Below, one piece after another: positions 42,414 to 50,670 of a DNA stretch of 57,351 bases (the stretch's first letter is position 1; every line of letters starts with the position of its first letter). The stretch covers positions 1 through 57,351 of the forward strand of contig CAWDKZ010000023.1 in the NCBI GenBank assembly GCA_963803025.1, read 5' to 3'. The stretch comes from Bog-793 sp963803025 (GTDB lineage Bacteria > Actinomycetota > Acidimicrobiia > Acidimicrobiales > Bog-793). The notes beneath the pieces were generated by a model. That model made no database searches. It was not told the origin of the DNA and worked only from the letters and a program-made list of their open reading frames with translations. The position numbers were made by a program, and so were the translations under genes.

Positions 42414-43625
42414 TTAGGACGACTTGATCAGAGACAGGGTCGAGCCGAGCTCAACGATCTTGCCGTTCTCAACCCGGTAGACGTAGATGGTCTTGCCCGC
42501 GATGTTGCCGTTCGGACGGAACGTGACCGTCTTCGTGATGCCGACGTAGGTGACCTTGCGCAGGCCGTCCACGATCGCCGCGCGGGTGACGTGGGCGCCG
42601 ATGGTCTTCATCACGGCGATGATCACGTTCGTCGCGTCAAAGGCCTCGGGCGTGTAGGTCCCGCTCGGGAAGCCGGCGAGCTGCTTGAACGCCGTCGCGA
42701 AGGCGTTGTCCACGGGGGTGTTCGTCAGTGCGGCGCAGGCACAGGTGACCAGTGTGTCGTCGGCGACCCCCTTCGTGGCCTCGCTGATGTAGTGCGGGTC
42801 GAGGCTGCCGTCGTCCGACATCAACTGGCCCTTGTAACCTGCGGCGCGCAGCGCCTTGGCGAAGAGCGCGAAGTCGCAGTAGTAGCCCCCGTAGTAGAGC
42901 AGCGGGGCTTTGCTGGAGACGACCTGTGAGGCGAGCGCGCCGTACTCCTGGACATTGCCCGTGCCGGCCTGGCACTGGGTCGTCCCGGGAGCAGTCTGGT
43001 GCGTCACGTGCACCCCGTCGTGCTGGAGCCGCAGGTCGAGGGCCCCGACGAGGCCGGAGCCGTACGCGCTGGCGTCGTCGACGGTGTAGACCGACTTCAG
43101 CTTCAGGGCCTTGGCGATGTAGTCAGCGTCGTAGGGACCCTGCGCGTTGTCGTCAGCGACGACGCGGAAGAAGTTCTTCCAACCTTCCGTCGTGAGCAGC
43201 GGGTTCGTTGCCGACGGGCTCACCGTCGCGAGATCCGCCGCTGAGAAGATCGGCTCTGCCGCTTTCGTCGCGCCGGAGAACGCCGGACCGACGACGGCGA
43301 CGACCGAGGAGTTGGTGACGAGCGCCTCAGCCGAGGTCGGCGACACGGTGGCCGATCCCTGGTCGTCCTGCTCGGCGTACTGGAGCTTGAAGGGCAGCTT
43401 GCCAAAGGTCTTGCCCTCGTTCGCCCAGCGGATCGCGAGCTCGACGGCGTACTTCATGTTGAGGCCGAGCTGGGCGTTTCCGCCGGAGAGCGGACCTTCG
43501 TACGCAATCGTGTACGTCGGTTCCGCCGAGCGCGAGGTGCTCGCAGTCGCTGCTCCGCCGAATGTGCCGAGTGTCAGCGCGACCGCGACGAGCGGAACGC
43601 CGAACCGGATGATCTTTTGATGCAT
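42414..43625 (-). CDS. Branched-chain-type ABC transporter substrate-binding protein
   Basis: A 403-residue exported binding protein of the LivK/LivJ type. A signal peptide covers about residues 1-29 (RFGVPLVAVALTLGTFGGAATAST); no lipobox cysteine is evident. The periplasmic-binding fold begins TIAYEGPLSGGNAQLGLNMK and continues with VAVVGPAFSGATKAAEPIFS and VYTVDDASAYGSGLVGALDL. The natural ligand of this family ranges over branched-chain and aromatic amino acids, amides and urea; the nearby tryptophan-catabolic genes make an aromatic ligand worth testing. Start ATG 43625 has AAAGGGGGA upstream. Confidence 0.9.
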   Translation of the reverse strand: MHQKIIRFGVPLVAVALTLGTFGGAATASTSRSAEPTYTIAYEGPLSGGNAQLGLNMKYAVELAIRWANEGKTFGKLPFKLQYAEQDDQGSATVSPTSAEALVTNSSVVAVVGPAFSGATKAAEPIFSAADLATVSPSATNPLLTTEGWKNFFRVVADDNAQGPYDADYIAKALKLKSVYTVDDASAYGSGLVGALDLRLQHDGVHVTHQTAPGTTQCQAGTGNVQEYGALASQVVSSKAPLLYYGGYYCDFALFAKALRAAGYKGQLMSDDGSLDPHYISEATKGVADDTLVTCACAALTNTPVDNAFATAFKQLAGFPSGTYTPEAFDATNVIIAVMKTIGAHVTRAAIVDGLRKVTYVGITKTVTFRPNGNIAGKTIYVYRVENGKIVELGSTLSLIKSS

Positions 43626-43680
43626 GAATGTCCCCCTTTGGTGCTGAGTCGAGCCGAGCTGTCCCGGACTGCGTTGGCGT

Positions 43681-43694
43681 GACTGTACTCAGTC
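43681..43694. promoter_or_regulatory. Palindromic operator candidate of the ABC operon
   Basis: GACTG-TACT-CAGTC, a perfect 5-bp inverted repeat about 55 bases before the binding-protein start. Related TGAGTCGAGC and TCAGTCGAGC stretches flank it. It could bind a regulator of transporter expression; the regulator is unknown. Confidence 0.35.
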
Positions 43695-43940
43695 GAGCAA
43701 CAGAACTGAAATCAGACCGTCACACACACGCTCGGCCGCCCCGGGAGGATCACGCTGCGCCAATAGCGCGGGCCCGCGCCTCACGACTGTCGCTTGCGCA
43801 CGAGAAGACCAATCCCCGTTCAGGCGCGAGAAAGCGGGGAATCGGGGTCGTTGTGGGCCAGAACTCCGGGGCGGCGCACGACGCGCCGTCGCGTGGCGTG
43901 CGAGCGAGGTTCCACTTCCAGCGGCACCGGGGGCAGCCAG

Positions 43941-43946
43941 TACCGT
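43941..43946 (+). promoter_or_regulatory. -10 hexamer of a leaderless promoter (MFS gene)
   Basis: TACCGT followed by seven bases and ATG 43954, matching the leaderless layout seen elsewhere in the window. It supports ATG 43954 over the GTG at 43945. Confidence 0.45.
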
Positions 43947-43953
43947 GCTTGTC

Positions 43954-45249
43954 ATGGAGAGGCGGCGATCGCTCGGCCTTCCGTCGGGCGCGTCCGAGCG
44001 CAGGCTCGTCGTCGCGCTCTGCGCGACGACGTTTCTCCTCTGGATCGGCGGCAGTGCCATCCTGCCCCTGCTCCCTTCGTATCTGCGCCAGCACGGATCG
44101 ACCCCGGGGCTCATCGGCCTCGTCATGGCGTCGTATTTCGCGGCGAGCGTGCTCACCCAGTTCCCGGCGGGCAAGCTCTCCGACCGGGTCGGCCGGCGGC
44201 CGGTGCTCATCGTCGGCCTGGCGTTGTTCGCAGTCGGCAGCCTTGGATTCGCGCTCACGGCCGGCCCCGGGTTCGCGATCGTGTCGCGCGGCCTCCAGGG
44301 AATCGGCGCCGGTGCGGTGACGGTCGCGTCGGCAGCGACGATCGGCTCGGTGGTCGAAGCCTCCGAGCGAGGCGGGTCCTTCGGCGCCCTCTACGGGAGC
44401 CAGATGGCCGCGCTCGCGGTGGGCCCGCTCGTCGGAAGCCTCGTCGGGGCGGCCTCCATGCGCCTGCTCTTCGTGATCGGAGCAGTGGCAGCTCTCGTCG
44501 CAGTCCTTCCCACCGCCTCGTTCATCCCGTCCGGCAACCCGCCCGGGCCGCGAGCCCGGGCTTCAGAGCGCGACGAAGCACGGGTCGAGGAACTGGAAGC
44601 GCTCTCGGCCGGAGCCCCCGGGGGTCTCGGGCTCGGCGGGACGACGGGCAACCTCGTCCTCACCCCGGCGATCGTCGGCGTCGTCTTCGCCTTCGCGGCC
44701 ACCGGAGGGCTCGTCGGGGTCTACGAGGCCTGCTGGACGTTGCTGCTGCGGTTGCGTGGCGCGACAACGTTCGACGTCGGCCTTTCCTGGACGCTCTTCG
44801 CGCTGCCGTTCGCCGCGCTTTCCCTGCCGGCAGGGCGCCTCGCCGATCGTTTCGACCGACGAATCCTCGCCCTGGGGGGTCTCGTTTCGTCCGCTCTGTT
44901 CTGCGCGGTCTATCCCTTCGTCCACCTCGTGCCGTTGCTCGTCGCACTCGGATCGCTCGAGGCGGCCTGCTCCGTCGTCGGGGCGCCCGCGGCGGTGCTC
45001 ATCCTGACCGAGGCCACTCCGTCCGAGGCGCAGGGTCAAGCCCAGGGCGCGATCGAAACCGGTCGGACGGCGGCGACCGCGGTGTCCGCCGCCGCGGCCG
45101 GCGCCCTCTTCGCCGTCGACCCGATCATCCCGTTCACGCTGGCCGCGACGGTCGCGGTCGGCGCGTGTGGCTTCATCGCCTGGTCATGGCGGGATGTCGC
45201 GGCCCGACCTGGGCGTGCCCGGGCGGAAAACCGCGAGGTCAAGACGTGA
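43954..45249 (+). CDS. MFS transporter
   Basis: A 431-residue major facilitator with 12 predicted membrane segments. The loop 2-3 motif reads GKLSDRVGRRPVLIVG, close to the classic GxLADRxGRRxxL, and the second half has the related GRLADRFDRRILALGG. The middle loop is charged (ASERDEARVEELEAL). The profile fits drug/H+ antiporters of the 12-helix type, but the substrate is unknown. Start ATG 43954 is chosen from the -10 hexamer seven bases upstream. Neighbours give no hint of its cargo. Confidence 0.85.
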   Translation: MERRRSLGLPSGASERRLVVALCATTFLLWIGGSAILPLLPSYLRQHGSTPGLIGLVMASYFAASVLTQFPAGKLSDRVGRRPVLIVGLALFAVGSLGFALTAGPGFAIVSRGLQGIGAGAVTVASAATIGSVVEASERGGSFGALYGSQMAALAVGPLVGSLVGAASMRLLFVIGAVAALVAVLPTASFIPSGNPPGPRARASERDEARVEELEALSAGAPGGLGLGGTTGNLVLTPAIVGVVFAFAATGGLVGVYEACWTLLLRLRGATTFDVGLSWTLFALPFAALSLPAGRLADRFDRRILALGGLVSSALFCAVYPFVHLVPLLVALGSLEAACSVVGAPAAVLILTEATPSEAQGQAQGAIETGRTAATAVSAAAAGALFAVDPIIPFTLAATVAVGACGFIAWSWRDVAARPGRARAENREVKT

Positions 45250-45313
45250 GCGAAGACTGACGTCCGCCCGCGGGGCGTCGCGTCGGATGACGAGTCGGCC
45301 CTGAACTCGTTGG

Positions 45314-45319
45314 TAGCGT
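45314..45319 (+). promoter_or_regulatory. -10 hexamer of a leaderless promoter (flavokinase gene)
   Basis: TAGCGT followed by exactly seven bases and GTG 45327. Confidence 0.45.
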
Positions 45320-45326
45320 CGCTCGT

Positions 45327-45725
45327 GTGGCGACGGACGTCGAAGGCATCGTGGTCGAAGGGGACCATCGCGGCCGTCAGCTCGGATTCCCGACGGCGAA
45401 CCTGGAACCAGCTGACGAGCGGGGATGTCCTGAGGAGGGGGTCTACGCCGGCTTCGTCGTTCGAGCCGATGGGACCCGTCACGTCTCGGCGATCTCGGTC
45501 GGTCGGCGCCCCACCTACTACGACGACAAGGGTCGCCTCGTCGTGGAGGCGCACCTGTTGGATTTCGACGGCGACCTCTACGGCGAACGCCTGATCGTGC
45601 ACGTCGACGAGTTCATCCGGGGCCAGCTCCGGTTCGCGTCGGTCGAGGAGCTGCGGCGAAGAATCGCCGACGACGTCACCGCCGTGCGCGCTTCGAGGGT
45701 CGCGCTCGGCGGAACCCCGCGCTGA
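45327..45725 (+). CDS. Stand-alone riboflavin kinase domain protein
   Basis: A 132-residue protein made only of a flavokinase domain, which phosphorylates riboflavin to FMN. Visible are GIVVEGDHRGRQLGFPTANL, with the PTAN motif that binds Mg-ATP, GVYAGFVVRADGTRHVSAIS, GRRPTYYDDKGRLVVEAHLL with the catalytic-region Glu, DFDGDLYGERLIVHVDEFIR and a final helix RFASVEELRRRIADDV. In most bacteria this domain is fused behind an FAD synthetase domain in RibF; that part is missing here and no remnant lies upstream. Start GTG 45327 fits a leaderless mRNA. It could be a full enzyme or a flavin-binding paralogue. Confidence 0.82.
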   Translation: MATDVEGIVVEGDHRGRQLGFPTANLEPADERGCPEEGVYAGFVVRADGTRHVSAISVGRRPTYYDDKGRLVVEAHLLDFDGDLYGERLIVHVDEFIRGQLRFASVEELRRRIADDVTAVRASRVALGGTPR

Positions 45726-45819
45726 GCTTCGGTGCGACGTGGCGCCCGCTCGCGGCGCGGGGCCGGGTCGCCAAAACACGCGATCGGCGGGAACGGCCGC
45801 CGCGATCCTGTGCCGACGG

Positions 45820-45825
45820 TAGGGT
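45820..45825 (+). promoter_or_regulatory. -10 hexamer of a leaderless promoter (beta-propeller gene)
   Basis: TAGGGT followed by seven bases and GTG 45833. Confidence 0.45.
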
Positions 45826-45832
45826 CGATGTC

Positions 45833-47245
45833 GTGGGGGACCGTCGGCCCGCGAAGCGGGACCGCAGTGGACCTCGGTTCGTCCGGGTCTTGCTCGCGTC
45901 GGTGCTCGTGGTCACCCCGATCGTCGTCTCTGTCGTCGGCGGCGCGGCCGGCGGATCACCGTCCGCCGCCGCCCCGGGCGGAGGAGAGTGGACGACGTAC
46001 GGGGGAAACGTTCGACGCACCGCCGAGCAGCCCCGCAGCCCGGACCTGAGACCGCTGCGACCATTGTGGCGCACAGAGGCGATCGACGGCGCGGTCTACG
46101 GCGAACCGCTCATCTACGACGGACGCGTCTACGTCGGGACCGAGTCAGACGTCGTCTACGCGCTCGACGCGCGCAGCGGTCGGGTGGCCTGGAAGCGGCG
46201 CGTCGGCGAGCCGGTGTCTGCCGCCGTCCTGCCGTGCGGTGACATCGGGCCGACCGTCGGGATCACCTCGACCATGGTGATCGACCCGGCCTCGGGTGTG
46301 CTCTTCGCCTCCGCCGAGGTCACCGTCGGCGGTTCCGTGCGTCACAAGCTCCTCGCGCTCGAGGCAACGACGGGCCGGGTGCTCTTCCAGCGGGATCTCG
46401 ACCAGCCGGGCTGGACTGCTGCGGCGCAGCTGCAGCGTGCCGGGCTGGCGCTCGCCGCTGGACGGGTCGTCATCGGCTTCGGTGGCAACGACGGCGACTG
46501 TTCCAGCTACCGCGGTTATCTCATGGCCGTGGCCGAGAACGGCGCGGGACGGACCCTCGTCTACGCGGTCCCGACCGCCAAGGGCGGGGCGATCTGGGCT
46601 CCCGCCGGCGTCAGCGTCGAAGCGTCGGGCGAGATCCTCGCCGCCACGGGCAACGGCGCCTCGACCACGACCTACGACGAGGGTGACAGCGTGCTCGGGT
46701 TCTCGCCGACGCTCAAACTCCTCGACCACTTCGCGCCGGCTTCCTGGGCGCTCGACAACGCGACCGACCTCGACCTCGCTTCGACCGCGCCGGTCGTGCT
46801 GCCCGACGGGCACGTCCTCATCGTCGGCAAGTCCGGCGTCGCCTACCTGCTCGACGGGAGACGCCTCGGAGGGGTGGGCGGGGAGATCGCCTCGACCGAG
46901 GTCTGCGACGCGCGCGGTGGGAACGCCGTCGACGGGCCCTACGTCTTCGTCGCCTGTCCGGATACGAGCCTGACGGCGCTGCGGGTGCGGCAGGGCGCGA
47001 TCGCGGTCGCCTGGCGAGCGCCCCAGGGCGTGGCCGGCTCCCCGACCGTGGTCGGCGGCTACGTCTGGAGCGTGAGCGGTGACGAACTCGTCGGTCTCGA
47101 CCCGCGGTCAGGGTCGCGGATCGTGACCGTCGCGGCGGTACCGACCGAGCATTTCGCCGCGCCGAGCGCGGGAGAGGGTCTCCTCGTCGTCGGGGGAGCG
47201 AACGCCGTGGAGGCCTTCACCGGGCCGGCAGGGTATCGACCCTGA
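45833..47245 (+). CDS. Secreted PQQ-like beta-propeller protein
   Basis: A 470-residue exported protein. A signal or anchor segment (FVRVLLASVLVVTPIVVSVVGGAAGG, about 17-42) is followed by a propeller of PQQ-type blades, each with a WxxxxGxxVxxxPxxxxGxVYVGxxxG-like pattern, for example VYGEPLIYDGRVYVGTESDV then VYALDARSGRVAWKR. I see no calcium- or PQQ-binding set of residues, so a scaffold or sensor role is as likely as a dehydrogenase. A few cysteines suggest disulfides. Start GTG 45833 is set by the TAGGGT hexamer seven bases upstream. Confidence 0.8.
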   Translation: MGDRRPAKRDRSGPRFVRVLLASVLVVTPIVVSVVGGAAGGSPSAAAPGGGEWTTYGGNVRRTAEQPRSPDLRPLRPLWRTEAIDGAVYGEPLIYDGRVYVGTESDVVYALDARSGRVAWKRRVGEPVSAAVLPCGDIGPTVGITSTMVIDPASGVLFASAEVTVGGSVRHKLLALEATTGRVLFQRDLDQPGWTAAAQLQRAGLALAAGRVVIGFGGNDGDCSSYRGYLMAVAENGAGRTLVYAVPTAKGGAIWAPAGVSVEASGEILAATGNGASTTTYDEGDSVLGFSPTLKLLDHFAPASWALDNATDLDLASTAPVVLPDGHVLIVGKSGVAYLLDGRRLGGVGGEIASTEVCDARGGNAVDGPYVFVACPDTSLTALRVRQGAIAVAWRAPQGVAGSPTVVGGYVWSVSGDELVGLDPRSGSRIVTVAAVPTEHFAAPSAGEGLLVVGGANAVEAFTGPAGYRP

Positions 47246-47307
47246 GCCCGACGCGTCCCGCACCGGAACCAGCAGGGGGACGGGCGCGGCGCCCCAAGAC
47301 CGGGGGC

Positions 47308-48995
47308 TCAGGAGGAGAAGGGCATCGACATGACGAGCTCGACGTTGCGGTCCTCGACGCGCCCGGCAAGCTGGGAGTGGAGCCCCGCGCCCGGGACGTT
47401 GGCGGCGAGCTCGCGGTGGAGCGAGGCGAGCCGCTCCAGTCCCGTGGCCGCTTCGGGTTCCGGGGGGGCGTCGTGGTCGAGCATGGTGGAGAGCACCGAA
47501 AGCGTGCCGTGCGCGCCGGCGACGAGCTCGACGATCCGGGCCTGGCAGGGCCAGTCGGCCATCGCTGCCGTGGAGACCTCCCAGAACCCGCGGGCCGGGT
47601 CGTGGGGACTCGGCCAGAGCACCACTTCGTTGAGGTGGCGATGGCCGTTCAACCAGAGCACGACGTTGTCGAAACGGTGCAGGAGCGCGCGCACCTCCAC
47701 GGCCGTCGCGCGGGATGATCCTCCTCGGCGCCGGCGGGGTCCTGGCGCGAGTTGCTGAGCGTCGCGAGCCCGTGGTGGGACGCGAGGACGACGAGGCGGT
47801 CGACGTGGTCGGCGGTCACCGCGGCTCCCTCAGCGGAACGGTAGCGGGAGTGCACCTCGACGAGCCGTTCCTCGAGCCAACGCATCTGGCGACGCCCGAT
47901 GCTGCCGTGGTGGTGGCCGTCGAGATTGGTCGAGTCGAGGAGCACGATCCGGACGCCTTCGACGTCGTCGTGCACGCCGTAGGCGGTTCCCGTGGCGAGG
48001 TTCTCCGGGCCGAAGCCGTGGCCGCGAGGCAGGCCCGCGGCCTGGAGGTGCGCGGCGACGAAGTCGCTCCTCCCGACGATCCGGCGATCCGGGTCGGCCG
48101 CCACCGGGCGGGTCGGCCCGGTGAGGAACCGTTCGGGGTGCGAGAGGAACTCGGCCTCCCGCCCGAGCAGGTCGGGCCCGGCCGGCGGCCCGACGGCCTT
48201 CCGGCCACCGAGGACGGCGGACCGGTAGGCGGGGGTGGGGATGGCGGTGCCGAGCGCGAGCCCGTCGTGGTTGCCGAAACACGAAAGCCAGGGCACAGCC
48301 ACCCCGTCGGCGGGGAACGGCGCCATCGCCACGGCGAGGAGTCCCGGGTGCTCGGGGAAGCCCCAATCGGTCTTGAATCGGTCGGTCCCCGGGTCCGGGT
48401 GCCAGAACAACGGGTTCTGCCAGGACGGCGCCTGCACCCCCTCGAAGTCTGGGCCGCCCGAGCGGGGCCTCACGACGCCCCCGCTGAGCAGCGCCGTGAA
48501 GTTCGCGAGCTCGTTGGCCTGGGCGTTGTCGATGCTGTCCCCGGTGCACAGGACGAGGCCGAGAGGGGCGCCGGTCTCCGAGCTCTCGCCGAGCCGGCGC
48601 AGGGTGCGGGCCATCACCGCGCCGGCGTGGAGCGCCAGCGCCTCCTGCGCCCGCTGCGCGGGCACGAAGGCCTCCGCGCCAGGCCGACCGGCGAGCTCCT
48701 CGAAGAACTCGAAGCGCCCGGGTGACTCCACGTCCGCGAGCTGGAGATCGGTGAGGTGGACCAGGCGGAGCAGGCTCGTCGCCCCCGCGCCGAGGGCGCT
48801 CCCGACCCCGGCCGGACCGCGCGCCAGACGGGGCTCACCGGCACCGTGGGCCAGACGTCGGTACGCCCCGCGACGCCCCCGCCGGCGTGGCGCACCGCCG
48901 GTCAGGGTGCGCTCGACCGTCGTCGGGACGGCCGACAGCGGCGGCGGGGTCTCGTCGGCCATCGCCTGGTCGCCCGCATCAAGTTGCGGCGTCAT
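47308..48995 (-). pseudogene. TIGR03767-type metallophosphoesterase, frameshifted
   Basis: A calcineurin-like phosphoesterase. The start matches the family (TVERTLTGG..., LRLVHLTDLQLADVESPGRF with the metal-binding HxTDxQ); later come LCTGDSIDNAQAN, SCFGNHDGLA and LASHHGLATLS. Near 47705-47712 the frame breaks: the N-terminal part runs on to a false stop at 47649, while the true C-terminus (VEVRALLHRFDNVVLWLNGH, then ending VMSMPFSS) continues in the -1 frame. GNHD and the NGHRH motif are both intact, so one restored base gives a full enzyme of about 560 residues. Either the gene is broken or there is a base-calling error. Start ATG 48995 has GCGGAG upstream and overlaps the end of glpD by 17 bases. 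Confidence 0.72.
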
Positions 48996-50670
48996 CGCGC
49001 TCCGCGGTCCTGATCCCGGCTGCGACGCGTCGGCGGTAGTCGGCCACCTCCGCCTCGCGGTGAGACGGTGTCCAGCCGAGCACCGGGGCGACGGCCCGGG
49101 CCGCGGCCTCAGCCGCGGCCGAGCCGTGGTCCGGGTACTCGATCGCGATGCGGGTTCTGCGTTCGAGCACGTCGGCGAGATGGCGGGCACCCTCGTGGGA
49201 GGCGGCGTAACGGGCTTCGGCCAGCAGATAGCCACCGGCGCCGGGAACTGGTGCGCCGAGGCCAGGTTCGGATCCGATGGCTCCCAGCAGCTCACCGAGG
49301 AGGCCCCCGTAGCGCCCGAGGAGACGCTCCGCCGCCGGCGCGCCGAGGCCGGCGCGCGCGGCCAGTCCGCGAGCGTCGGCGCGCGTCTCGGCGTAACCGA
49401 CCGCGCCGACGAGGGGCACGTGCGTGGTCTGGCTGCGGGGAGCCTCCCCCGGGAGATCGGAGAGCGCGCGGTCGACCGCGTCGGCCGCCATGACCCGGTA
49501 GGTCGTGTACTTGCCGCCCGCCACGACGGTCAGGCCGGGCGCGGGCTGGGTGACCGCGTGCTCCCGGCTCAGCTGCGCCGTCGACGCGGCGCGGCCCTGG
49601 AGCAGCGGCCGCAGCCCGGCGTAGGTCGCGACGACGTCAGCCGGGGAGATCTGCGTCGCGAGCTCGGCGTTCAGACGGTCCAACAGGTAGGCAACGTCAT
49701 CGGCGTCGACCGGCGGTTCGTCCGGGCTGCCGTCCCAGTCGGTGTCCGTCGTTCCCACGATCCAGTGCTTCCCCCAGGGGATGACGAAGAGGACGCTCTT
49801 CTCCGTACGGGACAGGAGTCCGGTGTCCAGGGCCAAGCGTTCCTTGGGCAGGACGAGATGCACACCCTTCGACATGCGCACCGCCAAACCGCCCGAAACG
49901 CCGGCCCGGGACTGTAACGACTCGGTCCAGACCCCGCCAGCGCAGATGACCCGCCGCGCTCGAACCTGGAGGTCGGCACCGCTTTCCTCGTCGCGCACGA
50001 TCACCCCGTTCACGCGCTCGCCCCGGCGCAGGAACCTGACGACCTTCGTGTCGTTGACGACCCGGGCCCCGTGGGTTGCCGCGGTGCGAACCACCTCGAC
50101 GGTGAACCGGGCGTCGTCTACCAGGGCGTCGCAGTAACGGATGGAGCCGCGCAGGCCCTCAGCGCGCAACCCGGGCGCCAACTCGAGGGTCTCTCGACGG
50201 TTGAGGTATCGGTGCCGAGGCACCGCTCCCTCCCGCCGTCCGGCGGCGACGCCGGCCAGCAGGTCGTAGAGGACGAGCCCCGATCCGACGTAGACGCGCT
50301 CCCAGCGGCGGTGGCGGAGGGGGATCAGGAAGGACACCGGGCGCACGAGGTGCGGGCTCAGTGTCTCCATGAGCAAGGTGCGTTCCCTGAGTGATTCGCG
50401 CACCAGCGTGAAACGGAGTTGTTCCAGGTAGCGAAGGCCACCGTGGATGAGTTTGCTCGACCGGCTGGAGCTGCCTGCCGCCCAATCCCGGGCCTCGACG
50501 AGCCCCACCGTCAGGCCACGCGTGGCGGCGTCGAGGGCGACCCCGGCTCCTGTGATCCCGCCGCCGACGACGACGACGTCGAGGACCTCGGCCTCCATCG
50601 CGGCGAGGTCCTGGCGGCGCCGCGATGGCGACAGGACCCCGCCAGAGACCGCCGGGGAGGCGCCGTTCAC
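48979..50670 (-). CDS. glpD: Glycerol-3-phosphate dehydrogenase, FAD-dependent
   Basis: A 563-residue flavoprotein oxidising sn-glycerol 3-phosphate to dihydroxyacetone phosphate and feeding electrons to the respiratory chain. The FAD motif DVVVVGGGITGAGVALDAA is followed by SSSRSSKLIHGGLRYLEQ, the family signature. The middle has KGVHLVLPKERL and IPWGKHWIVGTTDTDW, and a C-terminal helical domain starts near GYAETRADARG. Start ATG 50670 overlaps the stop of the upstream ATPase gene (ATGA), placing it in the transporter operon; this points to a substrate that yields glycerol 3-phosphate. Confidence 0.93.
   Translation of the reverse strand: MNGASPAVSGGVLSPSRRRQDLAAMEAEVLDVVVVGGGITGAGVALDAATRGLTVGLVEARDWAAGSSSRSSKLIHGGLRYLEQLRFTLVRESLRERTLLMETLSPHLVRPVSFLIPLRHRRWERVYVGSGLVLYDLLAGVAAGRREGAVPRHRYLNRRETLELAPGLRAEGLRGSIRYCDALVDDARFTVEVVRTAATHGARVVNDTKVVRFLRRGERVNGVIVRDEESGADLQVRARRVICAGGVWTESLQSRAGVSGGLAVRMSKGVHLVLPKERLALDTGLLSRTEKSVLFVIPWGKHWIVGTTDTDWDGSPDEPPVDADDVAYLLDRLNAELATQISPADVVATYAGLRPLLQGRAASTAQLSREHAVTQPAPGLTVVAGGKYTTYRVMAADAVDRALSDLPGEAPRSQTTHVPLVGAVGYAETRADARGLAARAGLGAPAAERLLGRYGGLLGELLGAIGSEPGLGAPVPGAGGYLLAEARYAASHEGARHLADVLERRTRIAIEYPDHGSAAAEAAARAVAPVLGWTPSHREAEVADYRRRVAAGIRTAERDDAAT

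Larger units (their letters stand above)
43626..43953. other. Divergent promoter region (ABC operon / MFS)
   Basis: About 330 bases with the promoters of two divergent genes. It contains the palindrome at 43681-43694 and, at the right edge, a -10 hexamer for the MFS gene. No small gene is convincing. Confidence 0.5.

Noticed and set aside
41358..42929. 523-codon plus-strand frame across livH and the binding protein
   Set aside because: Composition is the antisense pattern of high-GC genes and no family features are visible.
48235..49917. 560-codon plus-strand frame across the phosphoesterase and glpD
   Set aside because: Antisense shadow of two recognisable genes.
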